Source of the DNA: Bradyrhizobium sp. 170
GTDB taxonomy: Bacteria > Pseudomonadota > Alphaproteobacteria > Rhizobiales > Xanthobacteraceae
Direction of reading: 5' to 3'
Length of the DNA: 64,000 nt
Assembly: GCF_023101085.1 (NCBI RefSeq)
Contig: NZ_CP064703.1
Span: 4,650,001-4,714,000 of the forward strand
Numbering within the stretch: the stretch's first letter is position 1; each line of letters opens with the position of its first letter. The notes beneath the pieces are model-generated. The model was not told the origin of the DNA, made no database searches, and saw only the letters and a list, made by a program, of their open reading frames with translations. Made by a program: the position numbers and the translations under genes. Shown here piece after piece: positions 55,681 to 63,702 of this stretch.

Positions 55681-57203
55681 GTCGTCCGTGAAGAAGGCGT
55701 AAGCCACTGATCGGGAATCTCGATTTGAGCTAAGGGACGTTTCCAGATTGCAAGGTTTTGATGCTTTGGGCGTCGGAACCTAGCAATTTCGTTTTCGGGA
55801 TTCCCTCGAAGCGGGAAGCATGATTCCTTGTCTGCATCGGAGGGGACGATGCGGCCGAAGAAGCACCAGACGACTGGATCGAACGATCTGTTCCGGGCTC
55901 GGCTCGACCAGATCATCAATCTGAAGCACGAACTGGTTTTGCTCGCCGGCAAGATCGACTGGGACTGGATCGACGGCGAGATTGCGCCGCTCTACAGCGA
56001 GCAGGGCCGGCCGGGGATCGCGACCCGCTTCATGATCGGGCTTCTGCTGCTCAAGCACATTTACGGGCTATCCGACGAGGGGGTGTGCGAGCGCTGGGTC
56101 CACGACCCGTATTTCCAGTACTTCACCGGCGAGGAGTTCTTCCAGCACGCCTTCCCGCACGAGCGCAGCGACCTGAGCCACTGGCGCAAGCGGCTCGGCA
56201 AGAAGCTGGAGCTGCTGCTGGCCGAGAGCCTGCGGGTGGCGCACGGCGCCGGCGCCTTGCGCAGCAACGACCTCAAGCGGGTCACGGTCGACACCACGGT
56301 GCAGCCGAAGGCCATCACCTTCCCGACCGACGCCAAGCTGTTGCACGCGGCGATCCGAGGACTGAACCGCCTGGCGACCAGGTACGGCGTGCGGTTGCGG
56401 CAATCCTATCTGCGGATCGCCAAGGGCGCGGCGATGATGGCGGGGCGCTACGCCCATGCCAAGCAGTTCAAGCGGCATCAGCGGCAATTGCGCATCCTGC
56501 GCAGCCGGCTGGGCCGGATCATCCGCGATATCCGCCGCAAGATCGAAGGACGGACGGCTCTCGAGGAGACCTTCGCACTTCCGCTCGGCCGCGCCGCGCA
56601 GATCCGCTCGCAGCAGCAGCGCCAGCGCGGCTGGAAGCTCTATTCCTTCCATGCCCCGGAGGTGGAGTGCATCGGCAAGGGCAAGGCCAGCGCACCTTAC
56701 GAGTTCGGCGTGAAGGCCTCCATCGTCACCACCAACCGCCGCGCCCCGGGCGGCCAGTTCGTGCTGCATGCCAGGGCGTTGCCGGACAACCCCTACGACG
56801 GCCGCACCCTCCGCGACGTCATCGAAGACACCGAGAGGCTCACCGGCTGCCCGATCGAGCGCGCCTATGTCGACAAGGGATACCGCGGCCATGCCACCGA
56901 GAACCCGCGCCGCGTCTTCATCTCAGGCCAGAAGCGCGGCGTCTTCGGCGTCATCAAACGCGAGCTGCGACGCCGATCCGCCATCGAGCCCATCATCGGG
57001 CACTTGAAGGCCGACGGCCACCTCGGCCGCTGCTATCTCAAAGGCCGCGCCGGTGACGCCGCCAACGTCATCCTCTCCGCCGTCGGACATAACTTCCGCC
57101 GCATCCTCGCCTGGCTGAGGGATTCCTGGTGCCTCATCCTCACCGCTCTCATCGCAGCCATCACCGTCCAATCAACACTCAGATCGGCTTCTTAACGGAC
57201 GAC
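55681..57203 (+). mobile_element. complete IS5-family insertion sequence (1523 bp)
   Basis: The left end GTCGTCCGTGAAGAAG and the right end, read inward, GTCGTCCGTTAAGAAG are inverted repeats differing at one base in 16. The element is flanked by the direct repeat CAACTA (55675-55680 and 57204-57209), a likely target duplication. It carries one intact transposase gene. Both ends, the target duplication and the open frame suggest a recent insertion. Confidence 0.88.
55849..57195 (+). CDS. IS5-family DDE transposase
   Basis: A 448-residue transposase from ATG 55849 (behind GAGGGGAC), MRPKKHQTTGSNDLF. An N-terminal DUF772-type region (LLLLKHIYGLSDEGVCERWV, FFQHAFPHERSDLSHWRKRL) precedes the DDE catalytic core: VTVDTTVQPKAITFPTD, ERAYVDKGYRGH and RRRSAIEPIIGHLKADGHLG give the D, D and E. 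The C-terminus is hydrophobic. Intact. Confidence 0.93.
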   Translation: MRPKKHQTTGSNDLFRARLDQIINLKHELVLLAGKIDWDWIDGEIAPLYSEQGRPGIATRFMIGLLLLKHIYGLSDEGVCERWVHDPYFQYFTGEEFFQHAFPHERSDLSHWRKRLGKKLELLLAESLRVAHGAGALRSNDLKRVTVDTTVQPKAITFPTDAKLLHAAIRGLNRLATRYGVRLRQSYLRIAKGAAMMAGRYAHAKQFKRHQRQLRILRSRLGRIIRDIRRKIEGRTALEETFALPLGRAAQIRSQQQRQRGWKLYSFHAPEVECIGKGKASAPYEFGVKASIVTTNRRAPGGQFVLHARALPDNPYDGRTLRDVIEDTERLTGCPIERAYVDKGYRGHATENPRRVFISGQKRGVFGVIKRELRRRSAIEPIIGHLKADGHLGRCYLKGRAGDAANVILSAVGHNFRRILAWLRDSWCLILTALIAAITVQSTLRSAS

Positions 57204-57209
57204 CAACTA

Positions 57210-57531
57210 AAATACGGCCCCAGGGGGAAGGCTGGGGCCGTAAGTAAGGATTATGCGTCAGGTGCCGAGAAACAAACTGGGTTCGGCACATCCACTTGAT
57301 AGCAAATGGCAGATTACCTCGTACCTACTCTGTTGGGTGTCCAATCGGTTCTTTTGGGGTGCCTCATCAGGCTGTTGTTCGAGCCGGCGCGAATGGGACC
57401 GGGAGGCAGCTAGGCGCGTTGACGCTGGCGCCAGAAGCTTTCCAGCATGGCGCATTGGAATGACGGCCCCAGTTATTGAGAGGGCGGGGGCCGTTTGCAT
57501 TTCAGATGCCAGCGAGCCGACAGAATTAATT
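57210..57531. other. gap after the IS with two similar hairpins
   Basis: No supported gene. Two GC-rich hairpins with nearly the same arms lie here: 57214-57241 (ACGGCCCCAG/CTGGGGCCGT) and 57463-57494 (ACGGCCCC/GGGGCCGT followed by TTT). The second looks like a plus-strand terminator; the pair may reflect a small duplication. A 166-codon frame across this gap is the antisense shadow of cspA at its 3' end. Confidence 0.5.
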
Positions 57532-57735
57532 TTATCCGACTCTCAGATTTTCGGCGGACGTCTTGCCACGGTTGCTCATTTCTTCGTAGCTCACCTTGGC
57601 ACCCTCATTGAGGCTGCTCAGTCCCGCTTTCTCGACGGCCGAGATGTGCACGAAGACATCCTTGCCGCCACTGTCGGGCTGAATAAATCCATAGCCCTTA
57701 GTGGGGTTGAACCACTTCACTGTACCTGTCGCCAC
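57532..57735 (-). CDS. cold-shock protein CspA family
   Basis: A 67-residue OB-fold protein with RNP1 KGYGFIQ and RNP2 VFVHISAVE, an RNA chaperone that melts structured mRNA. The GTG at 57735 (giving [17 protein letters not shown]) has GGGGAG seven bases upstream and matches the usual N-terminus; an ATG five codons earlier lacks a binding site. Likely one of several csp copies in the genome. Confidence 0.93.
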   Translation of the reverse strand: MATGTVKWFNPTKGYGFIQPDSGGKDVFVHISAVEKAGLSSLNEGAKVSYEEMSNRGKTSAENLRVG

Positions 57736-57867
57736 GTCTATTCTCCCCATTGATTCGAAACACGAAATGATGGTGACAGAAATCCGGCGAAAAAAGGGCC
57801 CGCCAGGGGTGAACCCTCGCACCAAAAAGCGCCGCTGGGTTGAGTCAGCGAAGATGGCGAAGATCCG

Positions 57868-58080
57868 ATGAAAGAAAGCACCCTAGCCAAAATCACGGCG
57901 TCCGTAGCCGCTGCAAAAGGGATGGCTCAAAAGGCGCTGGCGAGCAGCCCAAACCCTGAGTGGACTGAGTCCGAAATGCGATCAATAGACGAGTGGATCG
58001 CCCGTCAGGATGTGAAACTCGATCGCCCCGAAGCCATCCGCCGCCTGGTCGAGCTGGGGATGAAGGCGAAGGGGAAATGA
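57868..58080 (+). CDS. short hypothetical protein, ribbon-helix-helix-like
   Basis: A 70-residue frame, [20 protein letters not shown], whose second half ([32 protein letters not shown]) resembles a ribbon-helix-helix DNA-binding unit. Weak ribosome-binding site. Partner unknown; no toxin gene is next to it. Confidence 0.6.
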   Translation: MKESTLAKITASVAAAKGMAQKALASSPNPEWTESEMRSIDEWIARQDVKLDRPEAIRRLVELGMKAKGK

Positions 58081-58105
58081 AGATCAACAGCACAACGAGG
58101 GCGCC

Positions 58106-58276
58106 ATGATTTCAGTTTTGATCGGGGTTTTAATTATCGTCGTCGTCGGCGCAATCTGCTTTTGGGCCATCGACAAGTTCGCCACCGACAGCCGGTTAGC
58201 AAATCTGCTTAAGTTGCTCGTGGTGCTCGTTTGCCTCGGCGCAATTGTGCAACGAGTGCTGCCGCTAACATATTAA
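58106..58276 (+). CDS. small two-span membrane protein
   Basis: A 56-residue frame, ATG 58106 to TAA 58274-58276, with GAGG upstream. Two hydrophobic spans (VLIGVLIIVVVGAICFW and LKLLVVLVCLGAIVQRVL) are joined by a short polar loop. It resembles the Thivi_2564-type small membrane family that I recall from Bradyrhizobium. It starts 26 bp after the preceding small gene. Confidence 0.65.
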   Translation: MISVLIGVLIIVVVGAICFWAIDKFATDSRLANLLKLLVVLVCLGAIVQRVLPLTY

Positions 58277-58329
58277 CAAGGCCCGAGCCGCCCCGGCTGA
58301 ACGCGCCCCTGCCTCCCCTCCCCGAACGT

Positions 58330-58859
58330 CACGCCGATGGTTTCAACAAACTCCTGTCGAGCGAGCGGCGCTACGCGTTATCGACACAGGCGCTATTTCT
58401 CGCCGGCATTGTGGTGTTTCTGCTTCGTGCGCACACCAAGTTCCTCGGCGCCGTGGCGCCCCTGGTGGCCGGAACCGGCCTGCTCGTCGCGACACATGCC
58501 AGCGGTCACGTTCTGGCCATTCCCGTTTCGATGGGGATCATCCTGCTGGGAATGACGCAGCTGCAGCTACGTGGGATCGTTGGCCGTTTCGTTGGATGGT
58601 CGCGGTCGGCGACGCCTCCTATTCGGTCTATCTGCTGCACTACGTCGTCTTCGTCGGCTCGGTCTATCTTTGCGCCTACCTCGCGCCGCCAATTGGAGCT
58701 GCGAGCCGTGGCGTTTTGCAACACTGGCCGTCTGCGCCATTATTTCCATCCTGACCTGGCGGTGGGTCGAACGTCGCATGATCAGGGTCGGCAACGCGCT
58801 TGCCGCGGCTACGGCACGGTCGCGATCGCATGCCATGCTGAAGGCCCTATCGCGCCATA
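58330..58859 (+). pseudogene. acyltransferase-3 (OafA-like) remnant with two frameshifts
   Basis: Three successive frames carry the C-terminal half of a membrane acyltransferase: ALFLAGIVVFLL to GRFVGW (frame 1), GDASYSVYLLHYVVFVG (frame 2, the conserved motif of the family) and FATLAVCAIISILTWRWVE (frame 3, last span). The first shift at about 58595 fits loss of one ATGG from a tandem pair. The N-terminal half, including the catalytic histidine, is absent. It cannot make an active enzyme. Confidence 0.8.
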
Positions 58860-59206
58860 GCCGGATTGCCGCAACCGCCAACCACATGACGTGCATGGAC
58901 GAGACATTCGCCGACGCTCTGTGACCAGAGCGCGATTTCCTCGCGCTACTGCAGAAAAGTTTGCCAACCGCCAAACGAAACTGGCCAAGCGCATCAATCG
59001 GCGAGTTTGCCCTCAGAAATGTAGCAAACCGATTGATTTTGTTTGCATATCGCCCTTCGCGCAGAGAGCGTTATCACGTTGCAAACACTTTCAAAGCCCA
59101 AGGCGACCATTTTCGAGGCTTAAGGGAACCATTTTCACGGCCCAGGTTCCATCCGCTGCATAGTCCGGCAAACGGAGATCAGTGCGTAAGCAGGAGGGAC
59201 AGGAAA
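58860..59206. other. 347-bp stretch without a supported gene
   Basis: Sequence after the acyltransferase remnant up to a small frame at 59207. Frames here are short and lack start sites or motifs. Nothing else is visible. Confidence 0.4.
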
Positions 59207-59299
59207 ATGAATACGGCCGCTATTGTGATCACAACCTGCGTCGGGCTTTACCTCGCACTCCGCGTGACGTTGCGGTGCTACTTTCCACCAGATACCTGA
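59207..59299 (+). CDS. possible 30-residue single-span protein
   Basis: MNTAAIVITTCVGLYLALRV followed by a short basic tail, ATG 59207 to TGA 59299, with AGGAGG nine bases upstream. The strong binding site and membrane span make translation plausible; there is no homology evidence. Confidence 0.4.
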   Translation: MNTAAIVITTCVGLYLALRVTLRCYFPPDT

Positions 59300-59397
59300 C
59301 GGCCCCTCCTCACGAGGCTTGGGTCTAATCATGAGCGGGAAGGATGCGAAACGCGAACGGGTCCTCGCCCGCACGGGCTTGGACAGGCCCGCCACTA

Positions 59398-60445
59398 GAG
59401 CGGGATGGGTCTAGTTTGAATCGATTGAGGATTCCCAAATCGGAAGGCTTCTGATTCAACATGCTGGCTGGGAAGGAGGCCAGCATGGATGGGAAAACCC
59501 TATTCGAACGACCTTCGTGAGCGGGTGGTGAAGGCTGTCATCAAAGGCGGCCTGTCGAGGCATCAGGCGGCCGCCCAATTTGGGGTGGGCATCAGCACGG
59601 CGATCAACTGGGTACAGCGCTTCCACGAGACCGGCAGCGTCAAGCCGGACCAGATCGGCGGCTATAGGCCAAAGAAGATTGCGGGGCCGCACCGCGAATG
59701 GCTGATGCAACGGTGCCGGAAGGATTTTACCGTGCGCGGGCTGGTGGCCGAACTCGCTGTGCGTGGGCTCAAGGTCGATTACCGCACGATGTGGGAGTTC
59801 CTCCACGCTGAGAAGCTCAGTTACAAAAAAAGACGCTGATTGCCGCCGAGCAGGATCGTCCCGATGTTGCCCGTCGGCGGATGCAGTGGACCAAGTATCA
59901 GAATCGGATCGATCCCACTCGGCTGGTGTTCATCGACGAGACCTGGACCAAAACCAATATGGCGCCGCTACGGGGCTGGGCGCCGCGTGGTCAACGTCTC
60001 AAAGCCAAGGTGCCGCACGGCCGCTGGCACACCATGACCTTCATGGCCGCTTTGCGCCACGATCGCATCACCGCTCCCTGGTTCATCGAGGGGCCAATCA
60101 ACGGCGAAGCCTTCCTTCTCTACATCGAGAAGGTTTTGGTTCCGACCCTGCGGCCCGGCGACATCGTGGTCATGGACAATCTTGGCTCGCACAAGGCCCG
60201 CGCCGTGCGTCGCGCCATCCGTGCCGCCGGCGCAAGACTCTTCTACCTGCCGAAATACTCGCCAGATCTCAACCCAATCGAGCAGTTCTTTGCCAAGTTC
60301 AAACACTGGCTGCGCAAAGCCGCGCAGCGAACCACCGAGGCCGTCTACGATGCTATCGCTCCAATCCTCGACACCGTATCACCGGCCGAATGCGCCAATT
60401 ACTTCGCCAACGCCGGTTATGACCAAACCTAGACTCATCACGCTC
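59398..60445 (+). mobile_element. complete IS630-family insertion sequence (1048 bp)
   Basis: The left end GAGCGGGATGGGTCTAG and the right end, read inward, GAGCGTGATGAGTCTAG are imperfect inverted repeats (2 mismatches in 17). Both ends are flanked by TA (59396-59397 and 60446-60447), the TA duplication expected for IS630/Tc1-type elements. The transposase is split in two frames joined by a slippery A run. Confidence 0.9.
59489..60432 (+). CDS. IS630-family transposase, made by -1 frameshift
   Basis: ORF A (59489-59839) is a helix-turn-helix domain ([38 protein letters not shown]). Near its end the run A7 at 59825-59831 allows a -1 slip from AAA AAA AGA to AAG ACG, joining the DDE domain with [24 protein letters not shown] and [18 protein letters not shown]. 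The fused product is about 314 residues, normal for IS630. Without the slip a 116-residue protein is made. Start ATG 59489 gives MGKPYSNDL. Confidence 0.88.
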
Positions 60446-60753
60446 TAGAACACGCGACCCACGTAGACCGGGAAGGTTGCGCATTTATTCAAAATCTATA
60501 TTTAATACACCGAGCAAATTTAAATCTGCAGGGATTGCAGTAAACGAAAAATACAGGCGCCGCGCGATTTTCTCGCCGGGTGTGCGAAGGAACGAGACAA
60601 CCTATAATCGATAGAATTATTTTAATTTAAGGTATGATAGTAAAGTTCAGTTACTTTACTAAATTTTAATGGGTGATAGTTTTCGGGAAACTCTGGCAAT
60701 TCAGGCCAGCGAATAAAGTCATTTTGAGTTCCAGTATTTGGCAGGAGTAGTCG
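60446..60753 (+). other. AT-rich promoter region of the PEP-CTERM gene
   Basis: No gene. This 308-bp gap is far richer in A+T than its surroundings, with runs such as TAGAATTATTTTAATTTAA near 60610. It contains the palindrome at 60639-60660 and ends with AGGAG before the ATG at 60754. High A+T suggests a transferred segment or a promoter silenced by a nucleoid protein of the H-NS/MucR kind. Confidence 0.5.
60639..60660. promoter_or_regulatory. 22-bp palindrome upstream of the PEP-CTERM gene
   Basis: AGTAAAGT-TCAGTT-ACTTTACT is a perfect 8-bp dyad with a six-base spacer, 94 bp before the ATG at 60754. It may be an operator or an RNA hairpin in the 5' leader. Confidence 0.5.
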
Positions 60754-61404
60754 ATGATAAATCTTCGCAAAACCGTAGTCGCAATTTCAATCACGGCGGC
60801 TGCAGCCACATTCAGCGTCGCTGCTCGCGCCGACATTGTTTCGAGCACGTCTTCGAGCTGGCAGACCAGCAGCACATCGTGGAACGTCGACAACAACAAT
60901 GACGCTGTAACCAGCTTCACTGCCCATGTAGGCAGCGAACTTATCAACATTGCTACGGTCGGTGCCGTAGATACCGGCAGCGGAAACGCAACGGCCTCGG
61001 CGGCTAAGAGGAATGTCTTCAGCTCAATAACGTTCGATCCCACGAACAACGTGTTCACGTCGTTTTCCTTCCAGGGGCAACTCGACATCCTCGGCACCAT
61101 CTTTGTCGAAGTGAACGACAATTTCGGCAATACGTTCACGTTCGCGAACGTCCCGGCCAACTCCGTCTTCGGACCGTTCGGCGCGGCCGCCGTTGCGGGC
61201 ACCGGCCAGTACATCGACAAGGTCAAGGTCTATACGGAGCTCCCTGAAAACTTCAAATCCATCAAGCTGGTCGATTTCGGCAATTACACGGTAGCCGGCG
61301 CGGTGCCGGAGCCGGCGACCTGGGCCATGATGATGCTCGGCTTCCTCGGCGTTGGCTTCCTGGCCTATCGACGGAAGAATCAAGGCAGCGTTCGCCTGGC
61401 CTAG
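60754..61404 (+). CDS. PEP-CTERM sorting-domain protein, exported
   Basis: A 216-residue protein with a signal peptide ([20 protein letters not shown], cleavage after ARA) and a beta-rich, Asn/Thr/Ser-rich body. The C-terminus has the [20 protein letters not shown] motif and a basic YRRKN cluster, the PEPxxWA-type exosortase sorting signal. It should be processed and released to the surface or matrix. No exosortase gene is in the window. A strong terminator follows. Confidence 0.9.
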   Translation: MINLRKTVVAISITAAAATFSVAARADIVSSTSSSWQTSSTSWNVDNNNDAVTSFTAHVGSELINIATVGAVDTGSGNATASAAKRNVFSSITFDPTNNVFTSFSFQGQLDILGTIFVEVNDNFGNTFTFANVPANSVFGPFGAAAVAGTGQYIDKVKVYTELPENFKSIKLVDFGNYTVAGAVPEPATWAMMMLGFLGVGFLAYRRKNQGSVRLA

Positions 61405-61433
61405 GTCCAACATGACGTCCCGTTGTTTGCTCT

Positions 61434-61465
61434 GGAAAGGCCGCCACCGTAACGGCGGCCTTTCC
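61434..61465. terminator. intrinsic terminator after the PEP-CTERM gene
   Basis: GGAAAGGCCGCC and GGCGGCCTTTCC form a perfect 12-bp stem around ACCGTAAC, 30 bp after the stop codon. Confidence 0.88.
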
Positions 61466-61549
61466 ACTCTCAACGAGCGGTGAAGCGTTGCGTGCATCGC
61501 CTGACGCACATGCCCTCCAGCCTTTGGGGCATCGTCCTGGGAGCATCGT

Positions 61550-61810
61550 ATGGCTCGAGATCCCCGCGCGAAAGAACTGGCTGATCTGAAGCAGGCTCTC
61601 GCGAACTTCGAGCATCAGCTCGACGCATTCGAAGCCCGGGTCGGATACCAATCGAAGGCACCTCAAGTTCATGGCCTGACGTCAACCGATTCTCATCTGC
61701 CGTCGACCGATCCTCAAATTGCGTTTGCCAATGAGGTCGTCGCCGCCATGAAGAACCGCATGACCGAGGGGCGCGCCATGTTCGGCATGTGGCGAAGCGA
61801 ACTCTCCTAG
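61550..61810 (+). CDS. hypothetical protein
   Basis: An 86-residue soluble protein, MARDPRAKELADLKQALANF, with GGGAG before the ATG. The first 30 residues form a likely coiled coil, and the C-terminus (EVVAAMKNRMTEGRAMFGMW) is helical. No family recognised. Confidence 0.6.
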   Translation: MARDPRAKELADLKQALANFEHQLDAFEARVGYQSKAPQVHGLTSTDSHLPSTDPQIAFANEVVAAMKNRMTEGRAMFGMWRSELS

Positions 61811-62037
61811 CCCCGCTAGAGGCGACTTTCCAACACGCCTGAAGCAGGACCTCTCGGCCCGCTTGCAGCCGCGGTCGACGATCGACCGAAATGGCGGCCG
61901 TAGCGCGCCGGAGCCGTTTCCTGCTTGCATCGCCCTTTTCCGCTCACACGACGCGAACTATTTTCTTTCCCGATGCGATTGAGTGATTGAATATCCTCCG
62001 CACGGGTCTGAACGCCTCTCACACGTTTGCGAGAAAA

Positions 62038-62151
62038 ATGCGCGACTACACGCCAAAGGAGAAGGCGAAGATAACCGCCGGCGCGGTGGCGGCGCTCGTC
62101 ATCGTGGCATGGCTTGCCGTCGTCGCATTGGCGCTGCTGTCCGGCGGATAA
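62038..62151 (+). CDS. small single-span membrane protein
   Basis: A 37-residue frame, MRDYTPKEKAKITAGAVAAL with a span ALVIVAWLAVVALALL and a GG end; ATG 62038 to TAA 62149-62151. The basic N-terminus fits an inside orientation. The binding site is weak. No homology evidence. Confidence 0.45.
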   Translation: MRDYTPKEKAKITAGAVAALVIVAWLAVVALALLSGG

Positions 62152-62174
62152 TACAGGTGGCTGGTGATGTGCCG

Positions 62175-62249
62175 GGAACTTTGTTCTACTGCAAGAACAC
62201 ACTCAGGAACTTTGTTCTACTCCGGATGATATCAGGAACTTTGTTCTAC
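62175..62249. repeat. three direct repeats with a palindromic core
   Basis: GGAACTTTGTTCTAC occurs three times, at 62175-62189, 62206-62220 and 62235-62249, 31 and 29 bp apart. Each core GAAC-TTT-GTTC is an inverted repeat. The array ends 35 bp before the amidase start, a good place for an operator array bound on one face of the helix (about three turns per step). Confidence 0.75.
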
Positions 62250-62284
62250 CCCGGAGAACTACGGACCCGCAGGCATGTAAATCC

Positions 62285-63517
62285 ATGACTGACAATTCTT
62301 CTCGCGTCGACGGCGCGCGTGTTCTCGCCGATCTTCACGCATTGCGTGCAATGGGCACGTACAAGACCGGTGTTCACAAGCCGACTTTCTCCGAGCCGCA
62401 TCTGCGTTCCCTGCAGTGGCTGGTGCAGCGTCTTCCCGAGGCCGACCTCGCGGGCGAGATCGACGGCATCGGCAACGTCCTCGGCACCAGCACGAAGCCC
62501 GGACCGAAACTGCTGGCGGGGTCGCATCTGGAAAGCCAGAACCACGCGGGCTGGCTCGATGGACCGCTCGGCGTGGTCTATGCGCTCGAAGCCGCCCGCG
62601 TCATCAATCGCGATCCGAACATGAACGGCGCCGTCGAAGTTGCGTCCTGGTGCGACGAGGAAGGGCATTTCGGACACTTCCTCGGCAGCCGGTCCTATGT
62701 CGGCGGCGTCACCGAAGCCGGTATCGACGAGGCGCGCGACCGCAACAACGACAGGAGCATGCGCGATGCGCTGCGCGAGGCCGGCCTCGCCGGCCGCGCC
62801 CGCGCGCGGTGCGAGCACGGGCGGCATATCGGATATCTGGAAGCCCATATCGAACAGGGCGAGGCGCTCGAAAGCAGCGGTCTCAAGATTGGAGTCGTCA
62901 CGTCCATCGTCGGGATCTGGCAATACCGCATCACGTTTGCGGGCGAACAAAACCACGCCGGCACCACGCGGATGGCCATTCGCAGGGACGCCGGCCTCGC
63001 ACTCGCCAGATTTTGCGTCGATATCGACGATCGCTTCCCCACGGCCTGCGGTCCGCGCACGGTGTGGACCACCGGCCGCATCACCCTCGATCCCGGCGCG
63101 CCCAGCATCATCCCTGGATCGGCGGAAATGCTGTTCCAGATCCGCGACGACGACCCGAGTGTGATCGCGCGGCTGGAGGCCCTCCTCCACAGCATGGCCG
63201 CAGAAGTCGATAATCAGAGCCGCTGCAGCGTCGCCGTGGAGCGCATTCGCACCGGTGCGCCCGCGCTGATGGATGTCTCCTTTCAGCAGGCCATCGAACA
63301 AGCCAGCGCAGCCCTTGCCGGCGGCAAGTCGCTGCGCATGCCGAGCGGCGCCGGTCACGACGCCCAGATTCTCGCGACCGTCATGCCGGCAGGCATGCTG
63401 TTCGTGCCCTCGATCGGCGGCATCTCGCACCACTGGACCGAGAACACCGCAGACGCTGACATCGTCACGGGGGCCGAGGTCTTTGCCGAAGCGTGCCGGA
63501 AACTGCTGGCGCGATGA
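62285..63517 (+). CDS. M20-family amidase/carbamoylase (hydantoinase/allantoate amidohydrolase type)
   Basis: A 410-residue di-metal hydrolase of the N-carbamoyl-L-amino-acid hydrolase/allantoate amidohydrolase group. Metal ligands are seen in GSHLESQNHAGWLDGPLGV (His and Asp; the usual HLD reads HLE), WCDEEGHFGH, YLEAHIEQG and near the C-terminus SIGGISHHWTENT. The dimerisation domain includes GEQNHAGTTRM. The substrate could be allantoate, ureidoglycolate or an N-carbamoyl or N-acyl amino acid. An MFS transporter follows, which may import the substrate. Confidence 0.87.
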   Translation: MTDNSSRVDGARVLADLHALRAMGTYKTGVHKPTFSEPHLRSLQWLVQRLPEADLAGEIDGIGNVLGTSTKPGPKLLAGSHLESQNHAGWLDGPLGVVYALEAARVINRDPNMNGAVEVASWCDEEGHFGHFLGSRSYVGGVTEAGIDEARDRNNDRSMRDALREAGLAGRARARCEHGRHIGYLEAHIEQGEALESSGLKIGVVTSIVGIWQYRITFAGEQNHAGTTRMAIRRDAGLALARFCVDIDDRFPTACGPRTVWTTGRITLDPGAPSIIPGSAEMLFQIRDDDPSVIARLEALLHSMAAEVDNQSRCSVAVERIRTGAPALMDVSFQQAIEQASAALAGGKSLRMPSGAGHDAQILATVMPAGMLFVPSIGGISHHWTENTADADIVTGAEVFAEACRKLLAR

Positions 63518-63550
63518 ACCACCAGGCAGCGAGCCGCCCATATTCTGCGC

Positions 63551-63694
63551 ATGAGTGCCGGAGGTATGTTCCTCGTCCCCTTGATCGGCGACCTCAGCCA
63601 TGATTGGACCATGTTGGCACCTGCCGGCAGTTGGCCGAATGAGCCCCGGTTGACCGGTGCCGCCGCCGGTATGGTGCACGGCGGGAGCGCGTAA
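63551..63694 (+). pseudogene. C-terminal remnant of a second M20 amidase
   Basis: The frame from ATG 63551 reads MSAGGMFLVPLIGDLSHDWT, clearly similar to AGMLFVPSIGGISHHWT of the amidase just upstream, then diverges and stops at 63692-63694. Only the last metal-ligand segment is left. It may come from a tandem duplication followed by loss, or from recombination with a paralogue. Confidence 0.55.
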
Positions 63695-63702
63695 GGGACG
63701 AC

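Noticed and set aside
57253..57753. 166-codon plus-strand frame
   Set aside because: Its second half is antisense to cspA and the first half crosses a hairpin; no motif.
62175..62249. Short CRISPR array
   Set aside because: Only three copies, 15-bp repeats and 14-16-bp spacers, no cas genes; better explained as operator-like repeats.
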